A DNA stretch of 64,000 nucleotides from an uncultured Erysipelotrichaceae bacterium (GCA_945875435.1 CAMCKH010000001.1:186001-250000); one strand, 5' to 3'; counted from the stretch's first letter, positions 39,811 to 49,537 are shown. Notes: a model not told the origin generated them from the letters alone. Translations and numbers: made by a program.

Positions 39811-40755
39811 ATGAAAAATAAAAAAATTGTATTTATGGGTACCCCTTTTTTTGCTAAAACTGTTTTGCAATCATTAGTTGAAAACAATTTTAATGTAACT
39901 TTAGTAGTTACTCAACCAGATAAAGAAGTGGGTAGAAAAAAAATAAAAACTTTTTCTGAAGTTAAAAAATACGCTTTAGAAAAAGGAATTGAAATTTTTC
40001 AACCATTAAAAATTAGAAATGATTTTCAAAGAGTTATAGCAGAAAATCCTGATATTATTATTACTGCAGCTTATGGACAAATCATTCCAACAGAAATTTT
40101 AAATCTACCAAAATTTAAATGTATTAATTTACACGCTTCTATTTTACCTAAATATCGTGGTGGAGCACCCATCCAAAGATCTATTCAAAATGGAGAACAA
40201 GAGACCGGAATAAGTTTAATGTATATGAATGAAAAAATGGATGAAGGAGATATTCTTAAAATTGAAAAAATTAAAATTGATGAAAAAGATACTTCTTTAA
40301 CTTTATTTGAAAAATTAAGTATTTTAGCATCTAAAATGATAATAGAAAATCTTCCTTTAATCTTTAATAATGAATTATTAGCTATACCTCAAGAACATGA
40401 TAAAGCTACATACGCATACAACTTGAAAAAAAGTGATGAATTTATTAATTTTAATAGAGATGTCAAAATAGTTTATAACCACATTCGTTCTTTAATTAAT
40501 AATCCTATAGGTTATGGAATTATTAATAATCTAAAATTAAAATTTCACAGTTGTAGTTATAGTGAAAAAATTAATGGAAAAGTTAATGAATTTATAGGTT
40601 TAATTGATGATAGTATTGCGATCGGTTGTGATAACGGTACTATTTTAATTGATAAAATTCAATTAGAAGGCAAAAACATTTTAAACGCTAAAGATTTTTA
40701 TAACGGAATAGGAAAAAAATTAAAAGGAGAAATTTTCAATGAACAACAAAATTAA
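39811..40755 (+). CDS. fmt: Methionyl-tRNA formyltransferase
   Basis: Fmt formylates initiator Met-tRNA. The 314-residue protein has IVFMGTPFFAKTVL at the start, CINLHASILPKYRGGAPIQ (formyl-THF site with catalytic Asn/His) and ETGISLMYMNEKMDEGDIL. The usual neighbours def and rsmB are not here. The gene overlaps the next by 17 nt. Confidence 0.96.
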   Translation: MKNKKIVFMGTPFFAKTVLQSLVENNFNVTLVVTQPDKEVGRKKIKTFSEVKKYALEKGIEIFQPLKIRNDFQRVIAENPDIIITAAYGQIIPTEILNLPKFKCINLHASILPKYRGGAPIQRSIQNGEQETGISLMYMNEKMDEGDILKIEKIKIDEKDTSLTLFEKLSILASKMIIENLPLIFNNELLAIPQEHDKATYAYNLKKSDEFINFNRDVKIVYNHIRSLINNPIGYGIINNLKLKFHSCSYSEKINGKVNEFIGLIDDSIAIGCDNGTILIDKIQLEGKNILNAKDFYNGIGKKLKGEIFNEQQN

Positions 40756-41233
40756 ATTACTAACCAAAACAGCAATTTTAACATCTTTATTGTTTGTTTT
40801 GACAAGTTATGTTTCAATTCCAATTAAATTTGGTTATTTGAATTTAAGTGATGCTTTTATTATGATTATAAGTAACTTTTTACCGTTAAATCACTTAATA
40901 TTCGTATCAAGTTTCGCTACTATGCTTAGTGATATTTATTTAGGTTATAGTGAGTATGCTGTTTTTACTTTTGTAATAAAAGGTTTAGAGGCTTTTGTTA
41001 TTTATAAATTAAATCAAAAATTAACATTTAAATATTCTTATCTTATATCTTTTATAACAGGAGGGCTTTTAATGCTTGTGGGTTATGGAATTGCAGATGT
41101 TATTATTAAAAATAATATTATTTATTTTATAACTTCATTTATGGCAAATCTTCCTCAAGCAATAGCTTCTGTTTTATTAGCTGCAATAATTCATAATGTA
41201 TTTAAAAAAGTAGGTTTAAATGGAACAAAATAA
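40739..41233 (+). CDS. ECF transporter S component (substrate unknown)
   Basis: A 164-residue protein with five or six membrane segments. [18 protein letters not shown] and the small-residue N-terminal helix ([16 protein letters not shown]) match vitamin-binding S components. These use a shared EcfAAT module encoded elsewhere. The pattern GYLNLSDA recurs in thiamine-precursor and pyridoxine S components, but the ligand cannot be fixed. It overlaps fmt and lepA. Confidence 0.75.
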   Translation: MNNKIKLLTKTAILTSLLFVLTSYVSIPIKFGYLNLSDAFIMIISNFLPLNHLIFVSSFATMLSDIYLGYSEYAVFTFVIKGLEAFVIYKLNQKLTFKYSYLISFITGGLLMLVGYGIADVIIKNNIIYFITSFMANLPQAIASVLLAAIIHNVFKKVGLNGTK

Positions 41234-43007
41234 AATTAGAAATTTTTCAATTATAGCACATATAGATCATGGTAAATCAACTTTAGCCGATAGAATTTTA
41301 GAATTAACTAATACAGTTTCTAAAAGAGAAATGCAGGAACAAATCCTTGATTCACTCGATCTAGAAAGAGAAAGAGGTATAACTATTAAATTAAATAGTG
41401 TCCAATTAAAATACAAGGACTATATTTTTCATCTAATAGATACACCAGGTCATGTTGATTTCACTTATGAGGTCAGTCGATCTCTAGCAGCTTGCGATGG
41501 AGCGATTTTAGTTGTGGATGCAGCACAAGGCATCGAAGCACAAACGCTTGCGAATGTATACCTAGCCTTAGATAATAATTTAGAAATATTACCTGTTATT
41601 AATAAGATAGATTTACCTAATGCAGATGTTGATAAAGTTAAAAAAGAAATCGAAGATGTTATAGGTTTAGATTGTAGCGATATTCCTTTAATTAGTGCTA
41701 AAAATGGTTTAAATATAGATAAAGTTTTAGATTCTATCATTGAAAAATTACCTGCTCCAAAAGGAAAAAATGAAAATAAATTACAAGCATTAGTTTTCGA
41801 TTCTTATTACGATGCTTATAAAGGTGTTGTGGTTTATATCTGTATTAAAGAAGGAAAACTTAAAATTGGCGATAAAATTCAATTTATGTCAAATAAAGCC
41901 ACTTACGAAGTGGTAGAAGTTGGGGTAAAAAACCCTAAAGAAATTAAAAAAGAATATTTAGAAGCTGGTGAGGTCGGATATTTAAGTGCCTCTATTAAAT
42001 CTATTCAAGATGTTAATGTCGGTGATACAATAACACTACAAAACGATCCTGCAGCAGCCGCACTTCCTGGATATAGAAAAATGCAATCAATGGTTTATTG
42101 CGGATTATATCCTACTGATAATTCAAAATATAACGATTTAAGAGAAGCTCTTGAAAAACTTAAACTAAACGACTCTGCTCTAAGTTTTGAAGCGGAATCT
42201 TCAAAAGCACTAGGGTTTGGTTTTAGATTAGGATTTTTAGGACTATTACATATGGATGTTGTACAAGAGAGATTAGAAAGAGAATATAATTTAAACTTAA
42301 TCGCAACAGCACCTAGTGTTATTTACAAAGTATTTTTAAATAGTGGCGAAGTTATTGATGTGGACAATCCAAGTATGCTTCCCGATCCTACAAAAATAAA
42401 TTATATTGAAGAACCTTATGTCAAAGCTAGTATAATTGTAAAAAAAGAATACATAGGTGCTATTATGGAACTTTCTCAAAGTAAAAGAGGAAACTATGTT
42501 GATATGCTTTATATAGATGATAATAGAAATCAATTGGTTTATGAAATACCCCTTGCTGAAATAATATATGAATACTTTGATAAATTAAAATCTGTATCTA
42601 AAGGATATGCTTCGTTAGATTATGAGCTTATAGGGTATAAGAAATCTAATTTAGTAAAAATGGATATTTTATTAAACGGAGAAATAGTTGATGCATTAAG
42701 TATTATTGTTCATCGTGATTTTGCTTATAATAGAGGTCAAATAATAACATCAAAATTAAAAGAATTAATCCCTAAACAACAATTTGAAATACCTGTTCAA
42801 GCAGCTATTGGTTCTAAAGTAATCGCAAGAACAAATATTAAATCATTAAGAAAAAATGTGCTTGCGAAATGTTATGGTGGAGATATTACTCGTAAGAAAA
42901 AATTATTAGAAAAACAAAAAGAAGGTAAAAAACGAATGAAAGCTGTAGGAAGTGTTGAAATACCTCAAGAAGCATTCATGTCGGTTTTATCTATGGAGGA
43001 TGATTAG
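41220..43007 (+). CDS. lepA: Elongation factor 4 (LepA)
   Basis: A ribosomal GTPase of 595 residues. It has [36 protein letters not shown] and NKIDLPNAD, and the LepA-specific C-terminal domain ending in [20 protein letters not shown]. It overlaps the ECF gene by 14 nt and the next gene by one. Confidence 0.97.
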   Translation: MEQNKIRNFSIIAHIDHGKSTLADRILELTNTVSKREMQEQILDSLDLERERGITIKLNSVQLKYKDYIFHLIDTPGHVDFTYEVSRSLAACDGAILVVDAAQGIEAQTLANVYLALDNNLEILPVINKIDLPNADVDKVKKEIEDVIGLDCSDIPLISAKNGLNIDKVLDSIIEKLPAPKGKNENKLQALVFDSYYDAYKGVVVYICIKEGKLKIGDKIQFMSNKATYEVVEVGVKNPKEIKKEYLEAGEVGYLSASIKSIQDVNVGDTITLQNDPAAAALPGYRKMQSMVYCGLYPTDNSKYNDLREALEKLKLNDSALSFEAESSKALGFGFRLGFLGLLHMDVVQERLEREYNLNLIATAPSVIYKVFLNSGEVIDVDNPSMLPDPTKINYIEEPYVKASIIVKKEYIGAIMELSQSKRGNYVDMLYIDDNRNQLVYEIPLAEIIYEYFDKLKSVSKGYASLDYELIGYKKSNLVKMDILLNGEIVDALSIIVHRDFAYNRGQIITSKLKELIPKQQFEIPVQAAIGSKVIARTNIKSLRKNVLAKCYGGDITRKKKLLEKQKEGKKRMKAVGSVEIPQEAFMSVLSMEDD

Positions 43008-43288
43008 TGAAACTTATCGAATTGATTAAGGAATTTAGAGAAACAAGAAAATGGAATAATAATAGCGAAGCAAGTTTGGTTAAAAGTATTGTCATTGAAT
43101 CTGCAGAATTACTAGAACATTTTCAGTTTCAAGAAAAAGAATATGATAAGGAATTGGTATGTAATGAATTAGCTGATATTTTAATATATTGTCATGCATT
43201 ATGTATTAAATTAGATGTTACACCTGAAGAAATAGTATCAAACAAATTAATTGATGTAGCTAGAAGGTATCCTGTTGTCAAAGATTAA
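43007..43288 (+). CDS. MazG-like nucleotide pyrophosphohydrolase
   Basis: A 93-residue all-alpha protein with the EExxE-type metal motif SIVIESAELLEHFQF and CNELADILIYCHALC, as in RS21-C6/dCTPase-like enzymes that clear non-canonical dNTPs. The start is GTG, overlapping the lepA TAG, with GGAGG 8 nt upstream. It shares 14 nt with hemW. Confidence 0.8.
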   Translation: MKLIELIKEFRETRKWNNNSEASLVKSIVIESAELLEHFQFQEKEYDKELVCNELADILIYCHALCIKLDVTPEEIVSNKLIDVARRYPVVKD

Positions 43289-44360
43289 ACACCTATACAT
43301 CCACATTCCTTTTTGTAATCATATTTGCCATTATTGTAGTTTTGCTAAAGATTTATATAGCGAGAATCGTGCCAAAACATATCTTGATATTTTAAAACAA
43401 GAGTATATATTTAGAAATGTTGATTTTAAAAATCTAGAAACTGTTTATATTGGCGGAGGAACCCCAACCGCATTAAGCGATGAACTTTTAACTGAATTTT
43501 TAGATTTTTTATATAAACAAAATCCAAACATATATGAAAAAACTATTGAAATAAACCCTGAAACCTTAACCTTATCAAAAGCATTAATTTTGAAAAAATA
43601 CGGTGTTAATCGTGCTTCTGTTGGAGTTCAAACCACAGATAGTCAAATGTTAAAAAAATTAAATCGTTATCATAACTTTGAAAAAGTAAAAGAAGCTATT
43701 AAATTATTAAAAGATGTAGGTATAAATAATATTTCTTGCGATTTAATGTATTCACTGCCCTCACAAACATTACAACAATTAAAAGAAGATTTGATAAACA
43801 TAACTTCACTTGATATAAATCATATTTCTATATATTCACTACAAATAGAAGAAAAAACTCCCTTTTACCATTTAGGTTACCAAAATGTTGATAGCGAACT
43901 TGAAGCGGATATGTATGAATTAATAGTTTCTTTTTTAAAAAAAGAAGGATTTGTACAATATGAAGTTGCGAATTTTGCAAAAAACAACAATTATTCTAAC
44001 CATAATCTCGGTTATTGGAAATACAATGACTTTTACGGAGTCGGATTAGGAGCCAGCGGTAAAATAAATAGTGTTAGATATGATAACAATAGAATATATA
44101 AAAAATATATCAATGGCGAATTTACCCAAAACACCTATAATTTAGAATTAAAAGATTTAATGTTTGAACATATAATGATGAGTTTTAGAACTATTTTTGG
44201 TTTAGATTTAAAAGATTTTAAAAATAGATATAATTGTGATTTTTTTGAAATATTTAATCTTGGATATCAAAAAAATATCGATAATTTTATTTTAAAAGAC
44301 AACTTCTTAATTTGTAACAAAAGAGAAATATTAAACGAAATTTTAATTGATTTTATGTAA
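43275..44360 (+). CDS. hemW: HemW-like radical SAM protein
   Basis: A 361-residue protein. The radical SAM cluster motif CNHICHYC (C-x3-C-x2-C) is at residues 14-21, followed by the HemN-type C/F and ETVYIGGGTPTAL. NRASVGVQTTDSQMLKKLNR is typical of HemW rather than HemN. HemW is thought to bind or insert heme. The start is a TTG preceded by AAGG, inside the MazG-like gene. No heme genes are near. Confidence 0.9.
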   Translation: MSKIKHLYIHIPFCNHICHYCSFAKDLYSENRAKTYLDILKQEYIFRNVDFKNLETVYIGGGTPTALSDELLTEFLDFLYKQNPNIYEKTIEINPETLTLSKALILKKYGVNRASVGVQTTDSQMLKKLNRYHNFEKVKEAIKLLKDVGINNISCDLMYSLPSQTLQQLKEDLINITSLDINHISIYSLQIEEKTPFYHLGYQNVDSELEADMYELIVSFLKKEGFVQYEVANFAKNNNYSNHNLGYWKYNDFYGVGLGASGKINSVRYDNNRIYKKYINGEFTQNTYNLELKDLMFEHIMMSFRTIFGLDLKDFKNRYNCDFFEIFNLGYQKNIDNFILKDNFLICNKREILNEILIDFM

Positions 44361-44382
44361 AAAAGAGGCATAGCCTCTTTTT
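44361..44382. terminator. Bidirectional terminator hemW / sugar locus
   Basis: AAAAGAGGC, ATA and GCCTCTTTT between convergent genes. Confidence 0.9.
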
Positions 44383-45598
44383 AATTGTTTGTTATTTCAA
44401 AAAATGTTTCTTCAATAATTTTATTAGCTTTAAAAGTATAATGTAAACCATCAAAACTTAAATTATGATTTATATAATCTCCTAAAGCCATTATCTTATT
44501 TAAATCAATATAAGTGAAATTATTTTCTCTACTGTAGCTTTCAATCCAATCATTAACTTTTTTAATTAACTCCACATCTTCAACGCCGTATCTAAATAAT
44601 GTATAAACAATAGGAGTGGTATATATTTTAGCACCTTGTTTTTGTAAACCGCTGTATAATATTTTAAATTTTTCAATCATTTCTTCTGGGGTAAACTTAA
44701 AATACAAATCATTAATACCTATCGAAATTATCGCTTTTGATACTTTGTTTTTTAAAAATTTAGGCATACATTTAACACAGGTATCTAAAGTAGATCCAGA
44801 AATTCCGTAATTAAAAAATCCTTCAACTTTTAAATCAGACATTCTAGAATCACCCAAAATAATATTTTCACTATCACACTTATTAGAATTTTCTTCATAT
44901 ATTTTAAAATGTGGTGCGTGATAAACCGGCAAATTAAAAATATTCATTTGATCTAAAATCCCTCTGGCTTTTAAAAAATCTGTTTTGCTGTTAATGCTTA
45001 AAGAATTAGTTTCTTCCATAATATAGCCTTTGGTATTTTTGCTATAAAAACCACCATGCTTAATATAACTACTCTTGGTGGTAATATGAATTGCCCCATT
45101 TGGATAATATAATTTTTTATTTAAATCAAAACCATTACCCTCATCTCGATGATTGATATAATTATCTTTATCTAAATTGATTAAAAAATTACCATTATAG
45201 TTAAAACAGCTATAACTGACCACACTATCACAATCACCATCTAAATAAAGATTATATGCATTTATAATATCTTTTTCGGTTCTAAAAGGTAAATTTGGTT
45301 CTAAAAGCATAAAAACTTGTTCATCATCAAAATTCTTTAAAAAATCGGTAATGATTAAATCATTTTCTAAAGCGAGCTCTTCGTTTATTTTGATAATATT
45401 AATATTTTTTGTTTTAACAAGTTCTAAATATTTAGTATTTTCACTAATAAAAAATATATTTTCTCTATCAAAAATTTTACTTTCTAAAACAGCATCAATA
45501 GTATAAAAAGATATTGGTTTGTTGCCTAAATAAAGCATATTTTTATCTTTTAAATCATTATTCTTACTTATAGCTGGTATTATACATACAGGATTCAT
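44381..45598 (-). CDS. NeuA-like cytidylyltransferase fused to an SGNH hydrolase
   Basis: The 405-residue protein has two parts. Residues 1-220 follow the CMP-sialate synthetase fold (CIIPAISKNNDLKDKNMLYL, FMLLEPNLPFRTEKDI, YYPNGAIHITTK). The P-loop is altered: the RGGSKGIP of the family is replaced by ISKNNDLKD, although the K-N end is kept. Residues 245-405 are SGNH: GDS (249-251), SIGINDLY, and DGLH near 386. A NeuA-O-acetylesterase fusion is known in Streptococcus agalactiae. The sugar is unknown. It is last in the thyA-led operon and follows AAGGAG. Confidence 0.78.
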   Translation of the reverse strand: MNPVCIIPAISKNNDLKDKNMLYLGNKPISFYTIDAVLESKIFDRENIFFISENTKYLELVKTKNINIIKINEELALENDLIITDFLKNFDDEQVFMLLEPNLPFRTEKDIINAYNLYLDGDCDSVVSYSCFNYNGNFLINLDKDNYINHRDEGNGFDLNKKLYYPNGAIHITTKSSYIKHGGFYSKNTKGYIMEETNSLSINSKTDFLKARGILDQMNIFNLPVYHAPHFKIYEENSNKCDSENIILGDSRMSDLKVEGFFNYGISGSTLDTCVKCMPKFLKNKVSKAIISIGINDLYFKFTPEEMIEKFKILYSGLQKQGAKIYTTPIVYTLFRYGVEDVELIKKVNDWIESYSRENNFTYIDLNKIMALGDYINHNLSFDGLHYTFKANKIIEETFFEITNN

Positions 45599-45599
45599 T

Positions 45600-46625
45600 T
45601 TATTCTCCTTTTTTACTAAAGATATCTAATTTTTGTAATAATTTTTTCATTCCTTCAACATCTAATCTTTGAGTATTATGCGAATTATATTCATCTAAAC
45701 TTTCAAAATTCAAACTTCCGCAAGATACATATTTATCATAATTAAGATCACGATTATCCGCAGGTATCTTATAATAAGATCCCATATCTATAGCTTTTGC
45801 CATATCTTCTTTAGTTACTAAAACTTCAAACAACTTTTCCCCATGTCTAGTTCCAATATATGAGATGTTGGTTTTTTTATTTTCTAATTCAAAAATAGCT
45901 TTTGACAGCGTATCAATAGTTGCAGCTGGAGATTTTTGAACAAATAAATCACCTTGTTTACCATTTTCAAAAGCAAACAAAACAAGTTCAACAGCCTCTT
46001 CCAACGTCATCATAAATCTAGTCATTTCAGGATTAGTGATAGTTATCGGCTTATTATTTCTTATTTGTTCTAAAAACAAAGGAATTACACTTCCTCTACT
46101 AGCCATAACATTACCATATCTTGTTAAGCATAAAATTGTATCATTTTCTTCTAACTGTCTACTTCTTGCAACTACATTTTTTTCCATCAACGCCTTGCTC
46201 ATACCCATGGCATTAATTGGATATGCAGCTTTATCGGTACTTAAAAAAATAGCTTTTTTAACCTTGTTATTAACGCAAGCATTGATAACATTATCACTTC
46301 CTAAAACATTTGTTTTAACTGCTTCAATTGGGTAAAATTCACAAGAAGGAACTTGTTTCAAAGCTGCAGCATGAAACACATAATCCACACCCTTGAAAGC
46401 ATACGATATTGAATTATAATCTCTAATATCACCAATATAAAATTTTAATTTATCAGCAAGCTTACCATACAATCTATAATATAAATGACGCATATCATCT
46501 TGTTTCTTTTCATCTCTAGAAAGTATTCTTATCTCTTTGATGTCGCTTTTAATAAATTTAGTAGTTACTGCATTCCCGAAACTACCAGTGCCTCCTGTAA
46601 TTAATAAAATCTTGTCTTTAAACAC
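45600..46625 (-). CDS. capE: UDP-GlcNAc 4,6-dehydratase/epimerase, CapE/FnlA type
   Basis: An extended SDR enzyme of 341 residues: LLITGGTGSFGNAV for NAD(P), HAAALKQVPSCEFYPIEA, and STDKAAYPINAMGMSK. The usual Tyr of YxxxK is a Met (M140, K144), as in CapE/WbjB/FnlA. The C-terminal YNSHNTQRLDVEGM is also typical. CapE starts the route from UDP-GlcNAc to L-FucNAc-type sugars. CapF and CapG homologues are not in the window. Confidence 0.88.
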   Translation of the reverse strand: MFKDKILLITGGTGSFGNAVTTKFIKSDIKEIRILSRDEKKQDDMRHLYYRLYGKLADKLKFYIGDIRDYNSISYAFKGVDYVFHAAALKQVPSCEFYPIEAVKTNVLGSDNVINACVNNKVKKAIFLSTDKAAYPINAMGMSKALMEKNVVARSRQLEENDTILCLTRYGNVMASRGSVIPLFLEQIRNNKPITITNPEMTRFMMTLEEAVELVLFAFENGKQGDLFVQKSPAATIDTLSKAIFELENKKTNISYIGTRHGEKLFEVLVTKEDMAKAIDMGSYYKIPADNRDLNYDKYVSCGSLNFESLDEYNSHNTQRLDVEGMKKLLQKLDIFSKKGE

Positions 46626-46969
46626 TATTTATCTCCTCTTATTTTACTTTTTAATATTGCGATTTCATAATTTAAGTTTAACAATTCTTGATTATGTTTT
46701 GAAATTTTTAAATACAGATAAAAAACCAAACAGTATATAATAAAAAACATTAATAAAAATACTGCATTTGACGGTATTTCAATTCCTATTAATCTAGAGA
46801 ATAAATAAATAATTTCAGGAAATAAACCTATTAAAAAAATAAATATTCCTAAAAATATCCATAAAATTGAAAATTTTATATCTAATTTATTTTTAATGAT
46901 GGTTCTAATTAGAAACAAAAGCCATAAAAAAGATGTGATGATTAAAATGTATCGCAGAGCTAAATTCAT
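46625..46969 (-). CDS. DUF2304 family membrane protein
   Basis: A 114-residue protein with three hydrophobic helices and a cytoplasmic coiled tail (ISKHNQELLNLNYEIAILKSKI). SILWIFLGIFIFLIGLFPEII is the DUF2304 pattern. These proteins usually sit beside DPM1-like GT2 genes, as here (the GT2 ends 5 nt upstream). A role in lipid-linked sugar handling is inferred from context only. Confidence 0.8.
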   Translation of the reverse strand: MNLALRYILIITSFLWLLFLIRTIIKNKLDIKFSILWIFLGIFIFLIGLFPEIIYLFSRLIGIEIPSNAVFLLMFFIIYCLVFYLYLKISKHNQELLNLNYEIAILKSKIRGDK

Positions 46970-46973
46970 ATAT

Positions 46974-47636
46974 TTATTGTATCAAAATAATTGAAATAAG
47001 TACACTAACCATATATTTGATAGCTTTTATAGGATTTTGAAAATAACTAACACCATCAATTCTATCAACCATATTTACCTCAACCTCTTTGTATTTGTAT
47101 CCTTTTTTGATAATGTAACATAAAGCATCTGGTTCAGCGATAAAATTCATAGAATTTGAAAATTCTTTCATTATTCTTCTACCAATTGCTCTCATTCCAC
47201 TTGTAGGATCTTTTACAATCTTGTTTGTTTTTATTTTTATAGCTAAAGAAATAATTTCACTACCCAACATTCTAAGTGTTAATGGTTTCTTTTTATTAAT
47301 AAATCTTGATCCTAAAACATAATCATTATCTTTTAAACATTCCAGTAGTTTTATAATTTCATCTGCTGGATGTTGTCCATCGCCATCCACACAGATACAA
47401 CCATCATAACCGTTATCATAAGCGTATTTAAAGCCAATTCTTGTAACTGAGGCTAAACCTACATTATTTACTAAAGAAAGAAAATTATAATTATTTTCTT
47501 TTAATATTTTTTCACTATTATCTGTGCTGGCATCGTTTATTATTAAATAATCATAATTAAATTTTTTTACACCATTCACAACTTTCACAATATTAGCTTC
47601 TTCATTGAAGCAAGGAATTATAACTAAAATCTTCAT
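46974..47636 (-). CDS. Glycosyltransferase family 2 (DPM1-like, no membrane tail domain)
   Basis: A 220-residue protein: KILVIIPCFNEEANIVKVVNG, LIINDASTDNSE, and CICVDGDGQHPADEI with the metal-binding DGDGQ. One hydrophobic stretch ends the chain. It probably transfers a sugar to undecaprenyl phosphate with the DUF2304 partner. The ATG overlaps the folA TGA (ATGA). Confidence 0.88.
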   Translation of the reverse strand: MKILVIIPCFNEEANIVKVVNGVKKFNYDYLIINDASTDNSEKILKENNYNFLSLVNNVGLASVTRIGFKYAYDNGYDGCICVDGDGQHPADEIIKLLECLKDNDYVLGSRFINKKKPLTLRMLGSEIISLAIKIKTNKIVKDPTSGMRAIGRRIMKEFSNSMNFIAEPDALCYIIKKGYKYKEVEVNMVDRIDGVSYFQNPIKAIKYMVSVLISIILIQ

Positions 47637-48112
47637 TCAATCACCTTGGTATATAAAATGTGTTTAAAACTAACTCCATTTTCATGACCCTCACCTAAAA
47701 CTTCAATTGAAAAATTATTTTTATTAAAAATTGGAAAAAATACATCTGCTTCAGCAGTATCATTTATTTCAGTTAAATAAATTTTATCAGCAATATCAAT
47801 AAATTGTTTATATATTGTTGCACCGCCTATCACAAATATTTCTTTTTCATTTTTACAATATTCTAACGCATCGTTGATGTTGGAAAAAGTAACAATACCT
47901 TCAACATCTATTTCAGTGTCAGTTATTACAATGTTTTTACGATTTTTTAATGGTTTTTTTAAAGAAAAAAAAGTATTTTTGCCCATTAAAATATTATGAT
48001 TTAATGTAGTATTTTTAAAAAATTTTAAATCACTTGGAATATTCCAGATTAAATCATTATTTTTACCTAATTCGTTATTTAAACCTACCGCTGCAATTAT
48101 TGAAATTATCAT
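47633..48112 (-). CDS. folA: Dihydrofolate reductase
   Basis: A 159-residue enzyme: IISIIAAVGLNNELGKNNDLIWNIP, KFFKNTTLNHNILMGKNTFFSL, and FVIGGATIYKQFID for NADPH. It regenerates tetrahydrofolate after ThyA, encoded just upstream (10-nt gap). The ATG follows AGGAGG. Confidence 0.95.
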   Translation of the reverse strand: MIISIIAAVGLNNELGKNNDLIWNIPSDLKFFKNTTLNHNILMGKNTFFSLKKPLKNRKNIVITDTEIDVEGIVTFSNINDALEYCKNEKEIFVIGGATIYKQFIDIADKIYLTEINDTAEADVFFPIFNKNNFSIEVLGEGHENGVSFKHILYTKVIE

Positions 48113-48122
48113 AATTCCTCCT

Positions 48123-49022
48123 TTATTTAGCCACTTTAAAATCTATTTTTCCATGATGTTGATAATCAATTAACTTCACATCCAAACAATCTTTACTATT
48201 ATCAAAATGATAAAAATTTGATATTTTAGGATTTATCCATAATTTAGGAGCTGGATAGTCTTGTTTAGTTTCAAAAATTTCAATCTGTTTTTTAATGCCA
48301 TCTATTTGATTCACATAAATATGTGCGTCTTTAATACTATAATTAATAGTTCCAACTTTTAATCCACTTACTTGAGCAAGCATCGTTAGTAAAGTTGCGT
48401 ATTGTGATACATTAAAAGGTAATCCTAACGCTACATCGCAACTTCTTTGGTGTATCCAACAATTAAGTTTACCGTCAGTCACATCCCATTCACTGCTCCA
48501 AACACAAGAAGGTAAAACTGCACTTTCTAAATAATCATTTTGCCACAAACTCATAATCATTCTGCGATCATTATGGTTGTTTTTTAAAGATTCTAATAAT
48601 TTATCAATCAATTTAAATTTTTTAACAATAAAACCATATGCAGTTCCAATAGTGTGTGCATATTCTTTTCCAAAAAATTTTCTTATTTTCTTTTTAATAA
48701 TTTTGTTATCTTCAATAATGTTTTGATCAGCTTCCCAAAAACCATCTTCATTAATTTCCCATTCATTCCAAATGTTTACATTTCTATCTTTTAGCCATCT
48801 GACATCATTAGATTGAACTTGGTAAATCCAAAGCATTTCTAAAACTGCTTGTCTTAAAAAAAGTTGTTTAGTAGTTAAAATTGGAAATTCTTCTGCCAAA
48901 TTAAATTCAAAATGATAAGAAGGAATTTTAATGCTATTTATTCCGGTTCTATTTTCAACTTCAATACCTTCGTTTAAAATTTTTTTACACAAAGTAATAT
49001 AATCTTTATCCCACTTAGCCAT
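48123..49022 (-). CDS. thyA: Thymidylate synthase ThyA
   Basis: A 299-residue enzyme making dTMP from dUMP and methylene-THF. FPILTTKQLFLRQAVLEMLWI, RRMIMSLWQNDYL and QRSCDVALGLPFNVSQYA are diagnostic. The catalytic cysteine is C173 in VLPSCVW, a variant of the common LPPCH. It heads an operon with folA and sugar genes. The -10 TATAAT (49034-49029) predicts transcription from the ATG itself, and no SD is present. Confidence 0.95.
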   Translation of the reverse strand: MAKWDKDYITLCKKILNEGIEVENRTGINSIKIPSYHFEFNLAEEFPILTTKQLFLRQAVLEMLWIYQVQSNDVRWLKDRNVNIWNEWEINEDGFWEADQNIIEDNKIIKKKIRKFFGKEYAHTIGTAYGFIVKKFKLIDKLLESLKNNHNDRRMIMSLWQNDYLESAVLPSCVWSSEWDVTDGKLNCWIHQRSCDVALGLPFNVSQYATLLTMLAQVSGLKVGTINYSIKDAHIYVNQIDGIKKQIEIFETKQDYPAPKLWINPKISNFYHFDNSKDCLDVKLIDYQHHGKIDFKVAK

Positions 49023-49075
49023 ATAACAATTATATAATTTTTAAATTAATAATTAAATAGTTTATTTGGATAAAT

Positions 49076-49154
49076 TAAAAACTCACTTTTGATAGGAAAG
49101 AAGAGATAGTGAGTTATTTAATACCAGTTACTATTATATTCTTAATTCACTAGT
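49076..49154 (-). ncRNA. Candidate small RNA with pyrimidine-rich loop
   Basis: A strong promoter (49161-49189) should start a transcript at 49154. It runs about 40 nt and ends in a stem, AACTCACT/AGTGAGTT (49115-49108 with 49087-49080), followed by TTTTTAATTT. The 20-nt loop includes TCTCTTCTTTCCTATC, complementary to Shine-Dalgarno-like purine tracts. There is no ORF or SD. It ends about 50 nt before thyA. The stretch from 49023 to 49367 otherwise holds only promoters. Confidence 0.5.
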
Positions 49155-49160
49155 GTCTTT

Positions 49161-49189
49161 ATTATAACATTATATTTAATATTATTCAA
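49161..49189 (-). promoter_or_regulatory. Promoter of the candidate small RNA
   Basis: TTGAAT (49189-49184), a 17-nt spacer and an extended -10 TGT-TATAAT (49169-49161), reading leftwards. Confidence 0.65.
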
Positions 49190-49315
49190 TACTAAAAAAC
49201 AAAATAATTATATTTGTTCTTTCGTTTTTATCCAATAAATATAGGATTAGTTTTATTAAAAAATATCAAAATAAGTTTATAAAATTACTTTTTTTAATTT
49301 TTTTTATTTTTATTG

Positions 49316-49344
49316 TTGACATTTAAAAATTTTGTTGTTATTAT
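49316..49344 (+). promoter_or_regulatory. tRNA operon promoter
   Basis: A consensus TTGACA (49316-49321), a 17-nt spacer and an extended -10 TGT-TATTAT (49336-49344). The start is predicted about 17 nt before tRNA-Ile. Confidence 0.8.
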
Positions 49345-49367
49345 TAATAAGCATTAGATAAATGCAC

Positions 49368-49444
<77 letters not shown>

Positions 49445-49455
49445 ATATATCTAAT

Positions 49456-49531
49456 GGGGCATTAGCTCAGCTGGGAGAGCGCCTGCTTTGCACGCAGGAG
49501 GTCAGCGGTTCGATCCCGCTATGCTCCACCA
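49456..49531 (+). tRNA. tRNA-Ala(TGC)
   Basis: A 76-nt cloverleaf with acceptor GGGGCAT/ATGCTCC, anticodon TGC in TTTGCAC, GGTTCGATCCC in the T arm, and an encoded CCA. The Ile-Ala pair usually lies in an rRNA spacer; here no rRNA is near. It borders the island. Confidence 0.97.
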
Positions 49532-49537
49532 TTTATT

